This document shows, in pieces, positions 10,301-17,287 of a stretch of DNA of 64,000 nucleotides; position 1 is the stretch's first letter, and every line of letters starts with the position of its first letter. Origin of the DNA: Breviolum minutum Mf 1.05b.01. Its lineage: Eukaryota > Sar > Dinophyceae > Suessiales > Symbiodiniaceae. The notes below the pieces were generated by a model. It saw only the letters and a list, made by a program, of their open reading frames with translations, was not told where the DNA came from and did no database searches. Location of the stretch: contig DF239166.1 in assembly GCA_000507305.1 (NCBI GenBank), positions 224,761 to 288,760 of the forward strand. Reading direction: 5' to 3'. A program made the position numbers and the translations under genes.

Positions 10301-12417
10301 GTAGCTGCGGTGCTCTTCTTGCTTTTAGCTGTGGCACGAAGAATGGCTGCATGCATGGGAGCTGGTGGCAAATCAACCCTGCCAACACGAGTAGCGGTGA
10401 AATCCATGATTTGTTCCCATTGTGAGGCAGGGACATTGGCATGTGCGGACCACATGGACGACCAATACTCAATGAAGGCTTGGAAAACATGTTCAAGTTT
10501 GCCAATGCGTTTTGGTTGAAGGACAGCATCACCAACAGAAACATCTTGAAGTGATTCCAGCCAAAGTTTGTCAGAAGAAAACACAATGGGCTGTTGTGGA
10601 ACTTGATTAATGACGACTGGACGGGTTTCATCCCACACGACTTCTTTGTCTAATTCAACTGCCTGAAACTCGGTATCCAACGCCGTGATAGTGGCAGCAC
10701 GGGTCTCAAACAACACATCCACTTGTGCTGGGGCATCGCGCTTGACTGCCCGATAGAGAGAAGCCAAAGGCGCAGTTTTGGCAGACTCGGAGGAACCACG
10801 GTGGTGGCTACGAAGAGCGGATTCAAGCTGTCGAACATGTGGAACAAAGTGATCAAACAGTAAATCAGCCACAGCGCTGCCAGGAGGATCAGGAGGGACA
10901 CAGACAGCCACGGCAGGAAAAGTCGAATCCCACCAGTTTGCAAAGTGAGGAAAGAAGCCAGGTGCTTTCAAAATCGAGTGCCAGAGAGATGCTTGGTGTT
11001 CAATATGACTCTGAGTTTTGACCTGTGCATGAGACAAGCGACGATAGGATTGAAGTCTCCGAAGCTGACGAAAGTGGTGCTTGTGAGCAAAGGAAAGTCC
11101 AAAGAATTGTGGCTGGAGTTCACCTGCTCTGCCACAACGTATCGGGTCAATGGAACCCTTCACCTTCAAAGGAGAACGACGAGCAGCACGACCAAAACAC
11201 TTCTTAGGTAAAGGTTGGTGCTTGGCGCTTGCCACCTGCTGTGCTTCTTGTTCAACAGTCTGCCAAAACAAACGATAGGATGCACTAGCATCCAGCCCAG
11301 AAGGTGCTTGAAAGCTCATATTGCCCGACGATGAACGAAACGCAGACCAGTTGATGGGAGCTGGTAGAGGCCACGGAAAACGAACAGAGTCTTCATGGGA
11401 GCCCTCAAAGGTTGCGACAATGGTGGCATGATCTATCCATCTAGTGTCATCTACTTCAACAGACCTGAAAAGCGGCACGAGATCAGCACTAATGTAAAGA
11501 AAGTCCCTACGTGTTTTATGTTTGCACGTCGCCTGTGGAAGTTGTCCAGTCAAGGAACATCTGAGTGACTGAACTTCAACGAAATGCATCGAGTGCAATT
11601 GCTGTAGGGCTTCTAAATCATCAATGTCATGATTGAAGTCACCAGCCAAGTACCTGGGGCCATCCATGAGGCGAAGCTGATCAACGGCCGCAGTGAGTAA
11701 GCCATTGGCCGATTGTTTGGCTCCAGGATGGGTGGGCCCTGTTGGAGGGCAGTAGACTACAACACCATTAAGCCACAGACCTGCACAAAAGGTAGTGGAA
11801 GCAACCAAACGAGAGGTGTCATGCAATGGCTGAGGCCACGAATGTGGAACACGACGAGTAGGGCATGAGGACAAAACCATGACTCCACTCCATTGGCCAT
11901 GGGAAGAAACTGTCGACCGTGGCTGAACATGTTTGCCGGTGACACTCCAACGATAAGGTGTCTGATGAAAACGGAGCCCTTTTAGAAACTCTTTATGGCC
12001 ATGCGAAGATAAATGAGATTCACTGATGAGCCAAGTATCAACTGTGTCATGCTGAAACAGGTGTGCCTTATGGTTAAGGCCTGCGGGATTGCAAACTCCA
12101 AGCGTCCATCGCTTGGGGCCAGGGTGTGAGGCTTCGCCCACACGCAACAACATGCAAAGCAGGAACATGCGTGCCGGAACACGCTTCATGCAGCCATGCC
12201 TGTTGGAAATCCAATCTGTGAGAGGGAACTGATAACAAATAGCAACCGAGATGATCGAACATGAAAACAGAAAACAGCAAGGGGAGTGCCCCGAACAACA
12301 AACCAGAAAATCCAAAAGGAAACAGGCAAAACACAAAAGACTGGATAAGGTAAGAAAACCCGACACCTCGCCGAAAAAAACCCCATGGCCGACGTGGTGC
12401 AAAATTACAACTTCCAA
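7315..12417 (-). CDS. Retrotransposon ORF2: endonuclease, reverse transcriptase and RNase H polyprotein
   Basis: This is an uninterrupted 1700-codon frame. Residues 94-101 are a 2A-like GEASHPGP motif after a hydrophobic stretch. An EEP (APE-like) endonuclease follows at about 104-340, with Glu133, Asp260 and Asn262 in GDFN, Asp305, and Asp329-His330. The reverse transcriptase spans about 700-990, with NYRP at 763, Asp830 in motif A, RGFPEG in motif B, YVDN at 921-924 as motif C, and DLGAQM as motif E. A CX2CX7HX4C zinc knuckle lies at 1232-1248. RNase H at about 1308-1470 keeps Asp1316, Glu1368, Asp1391, His1442 and Asp1464. The last 230 residues match nothing I know. Translation may start at Met77 (12189), because the hydrophobic N-terminal 76 residues look poorly constrained. 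Its expected job is nicking DNA and copying the element RNA at the nick. Confidence 0.93.
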   Translation of the reverse strand: MEVVILHHVGHGVFFGEVSGFLTLSSLLCFACFLLDFLVCCSGHSPCCFLFSCSIISVAICYQFPLTDWISNRHGCMKRVPARMFLLCMLLRVGEASHPGPKRWTLGVCNPAGLNHKAHLFQHDTVDTWLISESHLSSHGHKEFLKGLRFHQTPYRWSVTGKHVQPRSTVSSHGQWSGVMVLSSCPTRRVPHSWPQPLHDTSRLVASTTFCAGLWLNGVVVYCPPTGPTHPGAKQSANGLLTAAVDQLRLMDGPRYLAGDFNHDIDDLEALQQLHSMHFVEVQSLRCSLTGQLPQATCKHKTRRDFLYISADLVPLFRSVEVDDTRWIDHATIVATFEGSHEDSVRFPWPLPAPINWSAFRSSSGNMSFQAPSGLDASASYRLFWQTVEQEAQQVASAKHQPLPKKCFGRAARRSPLKVKGSIDPIRCGRAGELQPQFFGLSFAHKHHFRQLRRLQSYRRLSHAQVKTQSHIEHQASLWHSILKAPGFFPHFANWWDSTFPAVAVCVPPDPPGSAVADLLFDHFVPHVRQLESALRSHHRGSSESAKTAPLASLYRAVKRDAPAQVDVLFETRAATITALDTEFQAVELDKEVVWDETRPVVINQVPQQPIVFSSDKLWLESLQDVSVGDAVLQPKRIGKLEHVFQAFIEYWSSMWSAHANVPASQWEQIMDFTATRVGRVDLPPAPMHAAILRATAKSKKSTAATGLDGVSRHDVVSLTSNQLEHLRGIYAHAHSSGQWPSQMLDGVVKSLAKTADPSGVTNYRPITVFSFCYRLWSSLQSRYWLAGLEPILDRMLYGNRQGLQAASLWLELVEEAQAANTNLSGLVLDLTKAYNLLPRLPCLGLALRCGVDYGTVCAWAAALNQLQRRFWVDGSVSGGVRSNRGFPEGCGLSCLAMLVLNQAWHCWIKEANRLFRPLSYVDNWEILCCDPQLIRQAFEATVSFTNALDLRIDGQKTFTWAVLPADRSFLRQQGFQVQNSCRDLGAQMVFSRQIRNSVAQERFDSLLPFWMKLKKTKGGYLDKLRIVRTAAWPRALHGIAAAYIGKKKFHRLRTGLMQALGVDKPGANAYLQCYVEDGLDPQLLSILQSIREWRTIGNHAHQLAQLSSLRIQPDVAPASLTGILVQRLQVLGWPIDQHGFVTDQHGSFDLVATNWTEVLARVISAWLGVVHSQVHCRQDFQFFSRVDVRATRKRLLSLEPYERAIVQHQLIGVTVTNEHACHWSTDGSSECIACGQPDSLFHRYWVCAATADLRRHLTWDILQLIPVLPKVLTCQGWSLASEFHAAWCRYLLSLPQTVPQVACPSSSQWLDLFTDGSCFFPTEEAYRVSAWAVCFAPMPTTQFCSADVTVLASAPLGGLVQTAVRSELFAVVVSLSWAVLWNKSVRIWTDCQSVIDRCYLIGEGGFRVHQCSANNDLWNECARLIQELGSDRVKFVKVSAHEEWSSETEEVVRWSQIGNAGVDHAARMANHDRGVAVWDLWTRHSQLVYKHSVVAAEIQRHHLLVSQRWTEEYSNAAPRLPTTKPPRAAKHKPMFCSGLSIPLDSPRCVVKSWGSEFTELFRAWWSDLFDLDHGVVGWTSFAQLYIDFQLHCKHPGLVKFQKGWLDPQLLPGMLPESHPFRRRCKWFRLLVQQWLKATGVDVSKAVTRPGSSILCCHIGCVALPAKQSRIDHVEDWLRGRILVPISGLGSGLDAIPPAW
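8008..8496 (-). other. RNase H domain of ORF2
   Basis: FTDGSC (Asp1316), VRSELFAVV (Glu1368), WTDCQSVI (Asp1391), KVSAHE (His1442) and NAGVDHAA (Asp1464) form the complete acidic catalytic set of RNase H1-type enzymes. It would remove the RNA strand of the hybrid after first-strand synthesis. Confidence 0.9.
9448..10320 (-). other. Reverse transcriptase domain of ORF2
   Basis: The motif order fits non-LTR reverse transcriptases: TGLDGVSRHD, NYRPITVFS, LVLDLTKAYN (motif A), RGFPEGCGLS (motif B), SYVDNWE (motif C), GQKT (motif D) and DLGAQM (motif E). Motif C reads YVDN where most enzymes have YADD or FADD, so the second catalytic Asp is Asn924. Motif A ends in Asn836 instead of the more usual Asp. 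Confidence 0.92.
11398..12108 (-). other. EEP (APE-like) endonuclease domain of ORF2
   Basis: The catalytic residues of the exonuclease-endonuclease-phosphatase fold are present in order: ISESH (Glu133), YCPP near 222, AGDFN (Asp260, Asn262), RRDFLYIS (Asp305) and WIDH (Asp329, His330). In LINEs this domain makes the first-strand nick that primes reverse transcription. Confidence 0.9.
12115..12138 (-). other. 2A-like motif (GEASHPGP) at the head of ORF2
   Basis: Residues 94-101 read GEASHPGP and are preceded by FLLCMLLRV. Canonical 2A peptides end in NPGP after a hydrophobic stretch and cause ribosomal skipping between Gly and Pro. Several animal and trypanosome LINEs carry one just before the endonuclease, which is the position seen here. 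The Asn before PGP is His, and the D-V/I-E block is absent (GEAS instead), so skipping may be weak or lost. Confidence 0.5.
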
Positions 12418-12586
12418 CCTGTATCAGTGAACCAAAGTAAGCGCGTAGCTGTCCGCAACGTCTTTGGCGTACCCTAAACCTGCAAAACACGTTTCTTCCC
12501 AACACTGAGACAAGCTGAAAGATGAAGCAAAGCAAAACTGGAAAAAGGCCCATACAACCCCCAAGAAGGGTTGGTGGGCCAAGCTG
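12418..12586 (-). other. Spacer between ORF1b and ORF2
   Basis: This 169-nt stretch lies between the ORF1b stop and the first ATG of ORF2. The sense strand here and in the first 200 nt of ORF2 is pyrimidine-rich. ORF2 must therefore start by reinitiation, by internal entry, or at a downstream ATG. I see no recognisable ribosome entry motif. Confidence 0.5.
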
Positions 12587-13330
12587 TCACTCTAAACGTC
12601 CTTTCTTGAGCAAGGCTTCAATTTGGCTCATCTGTCCACGGAACAGTTGCTCCATATGCTGGCCTTGGCTCTCGATTTGTGCCGCCACCTGGTGGTGCAC
12701 TTGCGCAAATTGCGCTTCCGTCTTGCGGGAATTCTCTTCGATGCGGGCTTCCAGCTGTCTATGGCCAGAGGATAGTTGTTTCATTTGATCTTCCAATGTC
12801 TGCAAACGAATCTTGGAAGAGCCAGCATCATCATCAATCTCCATAGACTCCATCTGTTTGGGAAGCTTGGAAAGAACTGCCTTTTCAATGCGGGCCTCAA
12901 CTTGATTCAACGAAGTCATCGGGTCAACTGCAGGAGTGTTCTTGAGGTACAACCGGGCCATTGGGGTGTTCCAAGGATCATTACCGACAAATGGGTCACT
13001 TGCCTTACACGAGCTGCTGGCTTCACAAAGTTTCAGTGTGGCTTGTGAAGCAACGATAGGATTGGCAGGGCTAGAGCTCGGTTGTTTGGATGCAACTTTC
13101 GTCACCACGATATCCCCGACCTTGGTAGCAAAGACGGTATTGTCAGGATCCGTCACAGCAACCACATGCCACATCATGCCAACAGAACCCGGAATGGGAT
13201 CGCAAAGGATTGACCGGTTTGGCCTTCCAGTGAAAGCTCTCACACAAAGCTGCAACGGCTGCACGATCCATACCAAAAGGAATCGGCCCCAGCTCAAAGT
13301 CTTGACGAGGACCTTGGTGGAGCATAACAT
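12587..13330 (-). CDS. Retrotransposon ORF1b: C-terminal coiled-coil part of ORF1, in the +1 frame
   Basis: This is a 247-codon frame in the +1 phase relative to ORF1a, overlapping it by 188 nt. Only the part from about 13200 downward looks like real protein. GMMWHVVAVTDPDNTVFATK continues the conserved ORF1 C-terminal region that ORF1a leaves unfinished. An acidic linker and a coiled coil over about the last 77 residues (repeating QLEARIEENSRKTEAQF pattern, ending QMSQIEALLKKGRLE) follow. Coiled coils in LINE ORF1 proteins usually drive multimerisation on the RNA. Translation needs either a +1 frameshift near 13195-13215 or an undamaged copy without the frame change. The first 45 or so codons are probably an out-of-frame extension. 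Confidence 0.75.
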   Translation of the reverse strand: MLCSTKVLVKTLSWGRFLLVWIVQPLQLCVRAFTGRPNRSILCDPIPGSVGMMWHVVAVTDPDNTVFATKVGDIVVTKVASKQPSSSPANPIVASQATLKLCEASSSCKASDPFVGNDPWNTPMARLYLKNTPAVDPMTSLNQVEARIEKAVLSKLPKQMESMEIDDDAGSSKIRLQTLEDQMKQLSSGHRQLEARIEENSRKTEAQFAQVHHQVAAQIESQGQHMEQLFRGQMSQIEALLKKGRLE

Positions 13331-16300
13331 TGTTCGGTCTCAAAAGTCCATTGACCTCAGTAGCGTCTTCAACAGTTGTGCGGACTCCCAACCTTTGTCC
13401 CATCCGAATGATACCAATGAGTTGTGGCATCGTTTGGCAGAGATGTGTCAATTCTGCAAGCGTGCTTTTGGGCATCCAGATGGCTTGGTAGGATGTACAT
13501 GGATCGCGGCCATCTAAGCTGCGTGGCTCCAAGAAAACGCCACCGACTCCTGATTTGCTGAGGAGTACCTTTTCCAACTTCTGAAGATACCTGACACAAA
13601 CAACGAAAACGTCTGCATTAGGCTGAGGAACTGGACGAAAGCTTAAAGCCAGCCACTGTCTACGCCAGACGTCGAAAACTGGGTCTTGGATAGGGGATGT
13701 CTCGTCCTTATGGAACTTATCACATGTGCAATCGGGGACGGCGCTATCACAGGTCTGCAGAGGGACAAGGTGTTGCAAGATGTATTTGACCGGCGACTTC
13801 GCAAAAGCAGTCCAATCAATCAAGCAACTGTCACGATAAACTGCGATCTTAACACAAGCTGCTTGGGCAAATGCAACATGTTGAGGTTTGTCGCAAGATG
13901 ATGGGACAACCAGCGATCCTCCGAACTGAATCAAGAATCCTGTGAGAAGCATAGGTTCATGATTAGCAATGCACCTGACCGGAACCCTTGTCTGCGACCA
14001 TGTCAATGCTGTTTGGAGATCAGCTTCAAGGCAGTTGATCACAAAGGCTGCTAACGGCAAGGCAGAAACAACATGTCCAACCTTAAGAAATTGGGCCACG
14101 GCATCTATGGTGGTCAAGGCAACTCCTGTGGCAGTAGGGCCGAACGATTGGACTGGAAGCATGGGAACAGCGGTTCCATTGTCAGTCACAAAAGTGCCTT
14201 CATCAAACTGCAACTTCGATGGATCAAGGGCGACAGGAGGGGCAGGGGCAACAGTTTTCCCTTGTCCTTTTCGCTTTTTGGGATTGACCAACCCTTTGGC
14301 AACTTTCTGCTGGACAATCGCAGCAAGTTCGTCAGGTAGCACCAACTGGACTGCAGGGCGAGTTTGGTTTGCTATTGCTTTGAGGCTACGCCAAGGAGCA
14401 GTACCGACAACAGCTTTTTGGACTGCCTGAAATCCAGCGGCAGTTGTCAAGACATGTGCCCTAGCTTCGGCAAGATCGGTTGGAACCCCATGTTGAACGA
14501 GAAGTTCAAGGAGACGAGAATGTGCAACGGGGTCCATGCCATTGGCCCACATCCATGGCCGAGGAACTGAGGAATCTTGGGTCACGGAATCAACAAACAA
14601 TTCCTTGGCTACCTTTTGGAGATGCGTAACATCTGACATGTTGGTGGGAAGTCCACGACCAGCCAACCTATAGTACAGAAAACGGATAGCACAAATTCCA
14701 CAGAAAGAATCCAAGGCAAAGTCACGATGTGAGATGTGAGTCATGAAAGTGCGAAGTCCAATGGCTTTGGCAAGTGCATCATGGAGGACATTGAATCTCT
14801 GAACAACACCATGACCATCCCAGGAGTGTGCTGTGAGTGAATCCCCTTGCCAAGTCCAAACTTGGGGAACCCAATGCTGATTCGACCAAATAACCGAAAC
14901 AATGCAGTTGACAACAGTCTTAATGGGCTGGATCCATTGATAAATCAGGGCAGGATTTCCTGTGTTCACAACGGAAGTGGCAATCAACGGATCAAGTATG
15001 GCAACTTTCTCTGAACTAAATCTTGTAAGCAAATCTTTGAGATGCCATCGGATTTCATCATCAGCCCACGAATCACCCTGGGCCTCCAAGATTTGCAACC
15101 TGTCAGCTTGGGAAATGGAGGGGCGATTCATGCTATCAACATGCTGAAGAGTGGCAACTGTGGGCGGTCGAATCTGCAAAAATTCCAAAGCTTTGAGGGC
15201 AACCAATGGTTCAGGAGATGTCGATTGATCCGACGACTCAACAGCACCTGATGATGCAGCCACTACTGGGGCGATCTCATGTTCAACTTCCATGGCCTCA
15301 GCAGAGAACGACAGTGTTGGCGAAATGGAGGAAAAGCTAGGAAAACCCTCTGCGGGGGTACCCGGTGCAGCGACTGGCAATGAAGTAGCAGGCTGAGGGA
15401 CAACAGCAGGATTGAAATCAACGACCACATGTTTGCCAGCAAGTGTGGTTTCATTGGGGAGCTCAAGTCCAGTGTCTCCGTCCGATACAACCAACGTGTT
15501 AACCACAGGAGTCATGCCAACTTCAGCTGCTTTAAGATGTCCAACCGTGACCGCAGGATGATTCAACTTCACAACATAGTGAGACTGTTGTCCCGGGCTG
15601 CTCAAAACAAACGAAAGTCCATCCAACAATGGCGCGAACTCACCAAGGGACTGGGAATGTGAGTCTGCGGACAGCGATGGTTCAGGCACTGCTGGCATAT
15701 CTTCATCTGGTTCTGCACTTGGTGAACGCATGGTTTTGGGAATGGACAAACGATTAGCTTCAGTCAGAGCTTTTGCTTGCAACAAAACCTTGTCAAGATA
15801 TTGATCAAGCACCGCTTGTGGGGAGATCGACGGTGCACCTCCAAACACGATCTGCAAATGACGAAACACCCAACTAATCACCCACAATGCATGGGTTGGG
15901 TTAGCCTGCTGACCGATGCCAGCCAACCACAATCGAAGGGGTTGACTCCACGTCTGCATCACTGGAAGGGCAGAGAGCACACACAATTCAATCGGGTGTG
16001 GGTGACGAACATTGGGAACTTTGCGGCCTTCAACCTCAGTGCTACCGGGTGCTTCCATTAAAATGCCAAAGATTCCACGACCGTCCAAAACCGTATCTGA
16101 GAAACCTTGTGCACGACAGCCGCACAAGCAGGAGGTGGCCTGTGAGCCAAGCGAGTGCAACAACGTCGGGCAATGGCCCCCACGATTCAATTGCATGGTT
16201 TTCAAATTCTTTTGAAATTGCATGAAACGACGAAGCTCAAACGGCGTCAACTGCAATGCTGCTAAATCTTCCTCTGACACAATCAAATCATGTGGCAAGA

Positions 16301-17201
16301 TCTGCTGAATTGTGGTTGGAAAGGCACGAGGCATGAATGGACGAAGGGGTACCTTACCGAGAGTCGATGTGCTCAAAACCACCCACCAACGTTCCCTCTT
16401 ACATGGCCAAATTTGCTCCAAACGCAGTGTAGCTTCTGAGCGGACAAATTTGCATTGCTCGCAGAATGCTGATAGCTCATGATTGACGTGCCGGTTGTTG
16501 GAAGCTTCACAAACGCACTCCAGTATGATCACCGGTGTCCTTAACAAAAAGGCCAGATACAGTGCAGCATGGAGTGAATGAGATCGTTCATCCAGGGCAC
16601 CTTGTTGCGATCCGGCTCTGCTGTATGGTTGACAGTTGAATCCAGCGAACAACGTCCCTGGCCGCTTGGCCAATGCACAAACCTCCTTGATCGTGTCGGA
16701 TTTCGTGATGTCCCCACAAACCACCGTCGTGGTGGGATGGCATTCCAAGTACTTTTCTGCAAACGCTTCTTGCTTTTCCACTGCAATTTCCACATTGACA
16801 TTGCACTCTTTGAAACCCCATGTTGCAATTCCAATTCCTGAGCAAAGTTCAACCATTGATTGAAAATCACAAGAATCAAACGTAGGATGTTGCATGACCA
16901 CAGCTTCGGGCTTGAGGACAAACAAAGGCACCAACCCTGTCTTGTGACAAACCACGTCAATGACTGTCAATGACCGAGTGGTGGGTTCAATTGCCGGCAA
17001 CCCTTTAACCCGAATCGTGCTCAGGCAAGGAAATAGAACCCCCACACAAACATTCGTGGATGTATCGATGCAGGCAATATCGAAAACAATGTTGCAGCAG
17101 CATCCGTCATTCGTGGTCTGCAAAGGAGACCATACAATGTCTGGCCCTCGATGACCCCAATGTGGACGATCCATGGCGAACGAAAGGAGCGAACAAAACA
17201 C
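13143..17201 (-). CDS. Retrotransposon ORF1a: C5-cytosine DNA methyltransferase fused to a dinoflagellate LINE ORF1 region
   Basis: This is a 1352-aa open frame. After a leader of about 112 aa comes a complete-looking C5-cytosine methyltransferase domain (about 113-450): SAM-binding VELCSGIGIATWGF at 117, the catalytic-loop GFNCQPYS with Cys190, ECV with Glu228, and an RERWW segment near 269. HCPTLLHSLGSQ near 343 and RHPHPIELC near 399 follow. Next is a low-complexity Ser/Pro-rich linker, a weakly ubiquitin-like stretch (about 537-596), a basic segment NPKKRKGQGK near 971, and a C-terminal region (about 1180-1330; LLSKSGVGGVFLEPRS, IPFGMDR) that I recognise from dinoflagellate LINE ORF1 proteins. 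The likely roles are methylating element or host DNA and binding element RNA. The start could also be Met10 (17174). The frame ends shortly after that conserved region, which appears to continue in the +1 frame as ORF1b. Confidence 0.88.
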   Translation of the reverse strand: MFCSLLSFAMDRPHWGHRGPDIVWSPLQTTNDGCCCNIVFDIACIDTSTNVCVGVLFPCLSTIRVKGLPAIEPTTRSLTVIDVVCHKTGLVPLFVLKPEAVVMQHPTFDSCDFQSMVELCSGIGIATWGFKECNVNVEIAVEKQEAFAEKYLECHPTTTVVCGDITKSDTIKEVCALAKRPGTLFAGFNCQPYSRAGSQQGALDERSHSLHAALYLAFLLRTPVIILECVCEASNNRHVNHELSAFCEQCKFVRSEATLRLEQIWPCKRERWWVVLSTSTLGKVPLRPFMPRAFPTTIQQILPHDLIVSEEDLAALQLTPFELRRFMQFQKNLKTMQLNRGGHCPTLLHSLGSQATSCLCGCRAQGFSDTVLDGRGIFGILMEAPGSTEVEGRKVPNVRHPHPIELCVLSALPVMQTWSQPLRLWLAGIGQQANPTHALWVISWVFRHLQIVFGGAPSISPQAVLDQYLDKVLLQAKALTEANRLSIPKTMRSPSAEPDEDMPAVPEPSLSADSHSQSLGEFAPLLDGLSFVLSSPGQQSHYVVKLNHPAVTVGHLKAAEVGMTPVVNTLVVSDGDTGLELPNETTLAGKHVVVDFNPAVVPQPATSLPVAAPGTPAEGFPSFSSISPTLSFSAEAMEVEHEIAPVVAASSGAVESSDQSTSPEPLVALKALEFLQIRPPTVATLQHVDSMNRPSISQADRLQILEAQGDSWADDEIRWHLKDLLTRFSSEKVAILDPLIATSVVNTGNPALIYQWIQPIKTVVNCIVSVIWSNQHWVPQVWTWQGDSLTAHSWDGHGVVQRFNVLHDALAKAIGLRTFMTHISHRDFALDSFCGICAIRFLYYRLAGRGLPTNMSDVTHLQKVAKELFVDSVTQDSSVPRPWMWANGMDPVAHSRLLELLVQHGVPTDLAEARAHVLTTAAGFQAVQKAVVGTAPWRSLKAIANQTRPAVQLVLPDELAAIVQQKVAKGLVNPKKRKGQGKTVAPAPPVALDPSKLQFDEGTFVTDNGTAVPMLPVQSFGPTATGVALTTIDAVAQFLKVGHVVSALPLAAFVINCLEADLQTALTWSQTRVPVRCIANHEPMLLTGFLIQFGGSLVVPSSCDKPQHVAFAQAACVKIAVYRDSCLIDWTAFAKSPVKYILQHLVPLQTCDSAVPDCTCDKFHKDETSPIQDPVFDVWRRQWLALSFRPVPQPNADVFVVCVRYLQKLEKVLLSKSGVGGVFLEPRSLDGRDPCTSYQAIWMPKSTLAELTHLCQTMPQLIGIIRMGQRLGVRTTVEDATEVNGLLRPNNVMLHQGPRQDFELGPIPFGMDRAAVAALCESFHWKAKPVNPLRSHSGFCWHDVACGCCDGS
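15852..16865 (-). other. C5-cytosine DNA methyltransferase domain of ORF1a
   Basis: Residues about 113-450 of ORF1a follow the motif order of the m5C methyltransferase family: I (CSGIG), IV (NCQPYS), VI (ECV), VIII (RERWW), IX (HCPTLL) and X (RGIFGILM, then HPIELC). The catalytic Cys190 and the motif VI Glu228 are kept. Two normally strong positions differ: the Pro before the catalytic Cys is Asn, and the Asn after the motif VI Glu is Cys. A cysteine-rich SCLCGCRAQGF segment (about 357-367) lies between motifs IX and X. I recall this feature from dinoflagellate retroelement proteins rather than from DNMT1 or DNMT3. Activity is plausible but unproven. Confidence 0.88.
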
Positions 17202-17220
17202 TCAGACACTCAGTGAGAAC

Positions 17221-17257
17221 AAGGTCTCCACTGGTAGGAGGTCTGAGCCGAGACCTT
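17221..17257 (-). other. Terminal hairpin at the 5' end of the retrotransposon
   Basis: On the element's sense strand the first eight bases, AAGGTCTC, are followed after 21 nt by the exact complement GAGACCTT. A shorter alternative stem (GGTCT with AGACC) is nested inside. The pairing uses the very first base of the element, so the RNA could begin as a closed hairpin. Possible roles are protection of the 5' end, translation control, or recognition by the element proteins. These roles are inference; the inverted repeat itself is directly visible. Confidence 0.7.
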
Positions 17258-17272
17258 AAATAAAAAATGTTT
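17258..17272. repeat. 15-bp target-site duplication, 5' side of the retrotransposon
   Basis: AAATAAAAAATGTTT matches 7232-7246 at all 15 bases. The next base outward differs (T at 17257, A at 7231), which fixes the edge. The distal part of the interrupted MITE continues at 17273. Confidence 0.95.
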
Positions 17273-17287
17273 GAAACCACCACCTAG
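17273..17287. mobile_element. MITE family A, right part, interrupted by the retrotransposon
   Basis: GAAACCACCACCTAG is the family A right end. It is followed by AAGT, the second copy of the MITE's own 4-bp duplication. Confidence 0.92.

Larger units (their letters stand above)
7247..17257 (-). mobile_element. Full-length non-LTR retrotransposon encoding a DNA methyltransferase
   Basis: This is a 10,011-bp insertion bounded by identical 15-bp direct repeats (AAATAAAAAATGTTT at 7232-7246 and 17258-17272). Taking it out with one repeat restores an ordinary 98-bp MITE. The minus strand holds a 5' leader of about 56 nt, ORF1a with a C5-cytosine methyltransferase, ORF1b with a coiled coil in the +1 frame, a 169-nt spacer, ORF2 (endonuclease, reverse transcriptase, RNase H) and a 68-nt 3' UTR. 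No long terminal repeats and no poly(A) tail are seen. The domain order fits an RNase H-bearing, APE-type LINE. Methyltransferase-bearing retrotransposons have been reported in dinoflagellates (de Mendoza et al. 2018), and this looks like a member of that group. The perfect duplication and long open frames suggest a recent insertion. Confidence 0.93.

Noticed and set aside
12074..12553. 159-codon hydrophobic frame on the minus strand near the ORF2 start
   Set aside because: It overlaps the ORF2 N-terminal region in another frame and reflects the pyrimidine-rich sense strand. It has no domain.
16541..16960. Alternative minus frames across the methyltransferase
   Set aside because: They are frame shadows. 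Only the 13143-17201 frame contains the motif series.
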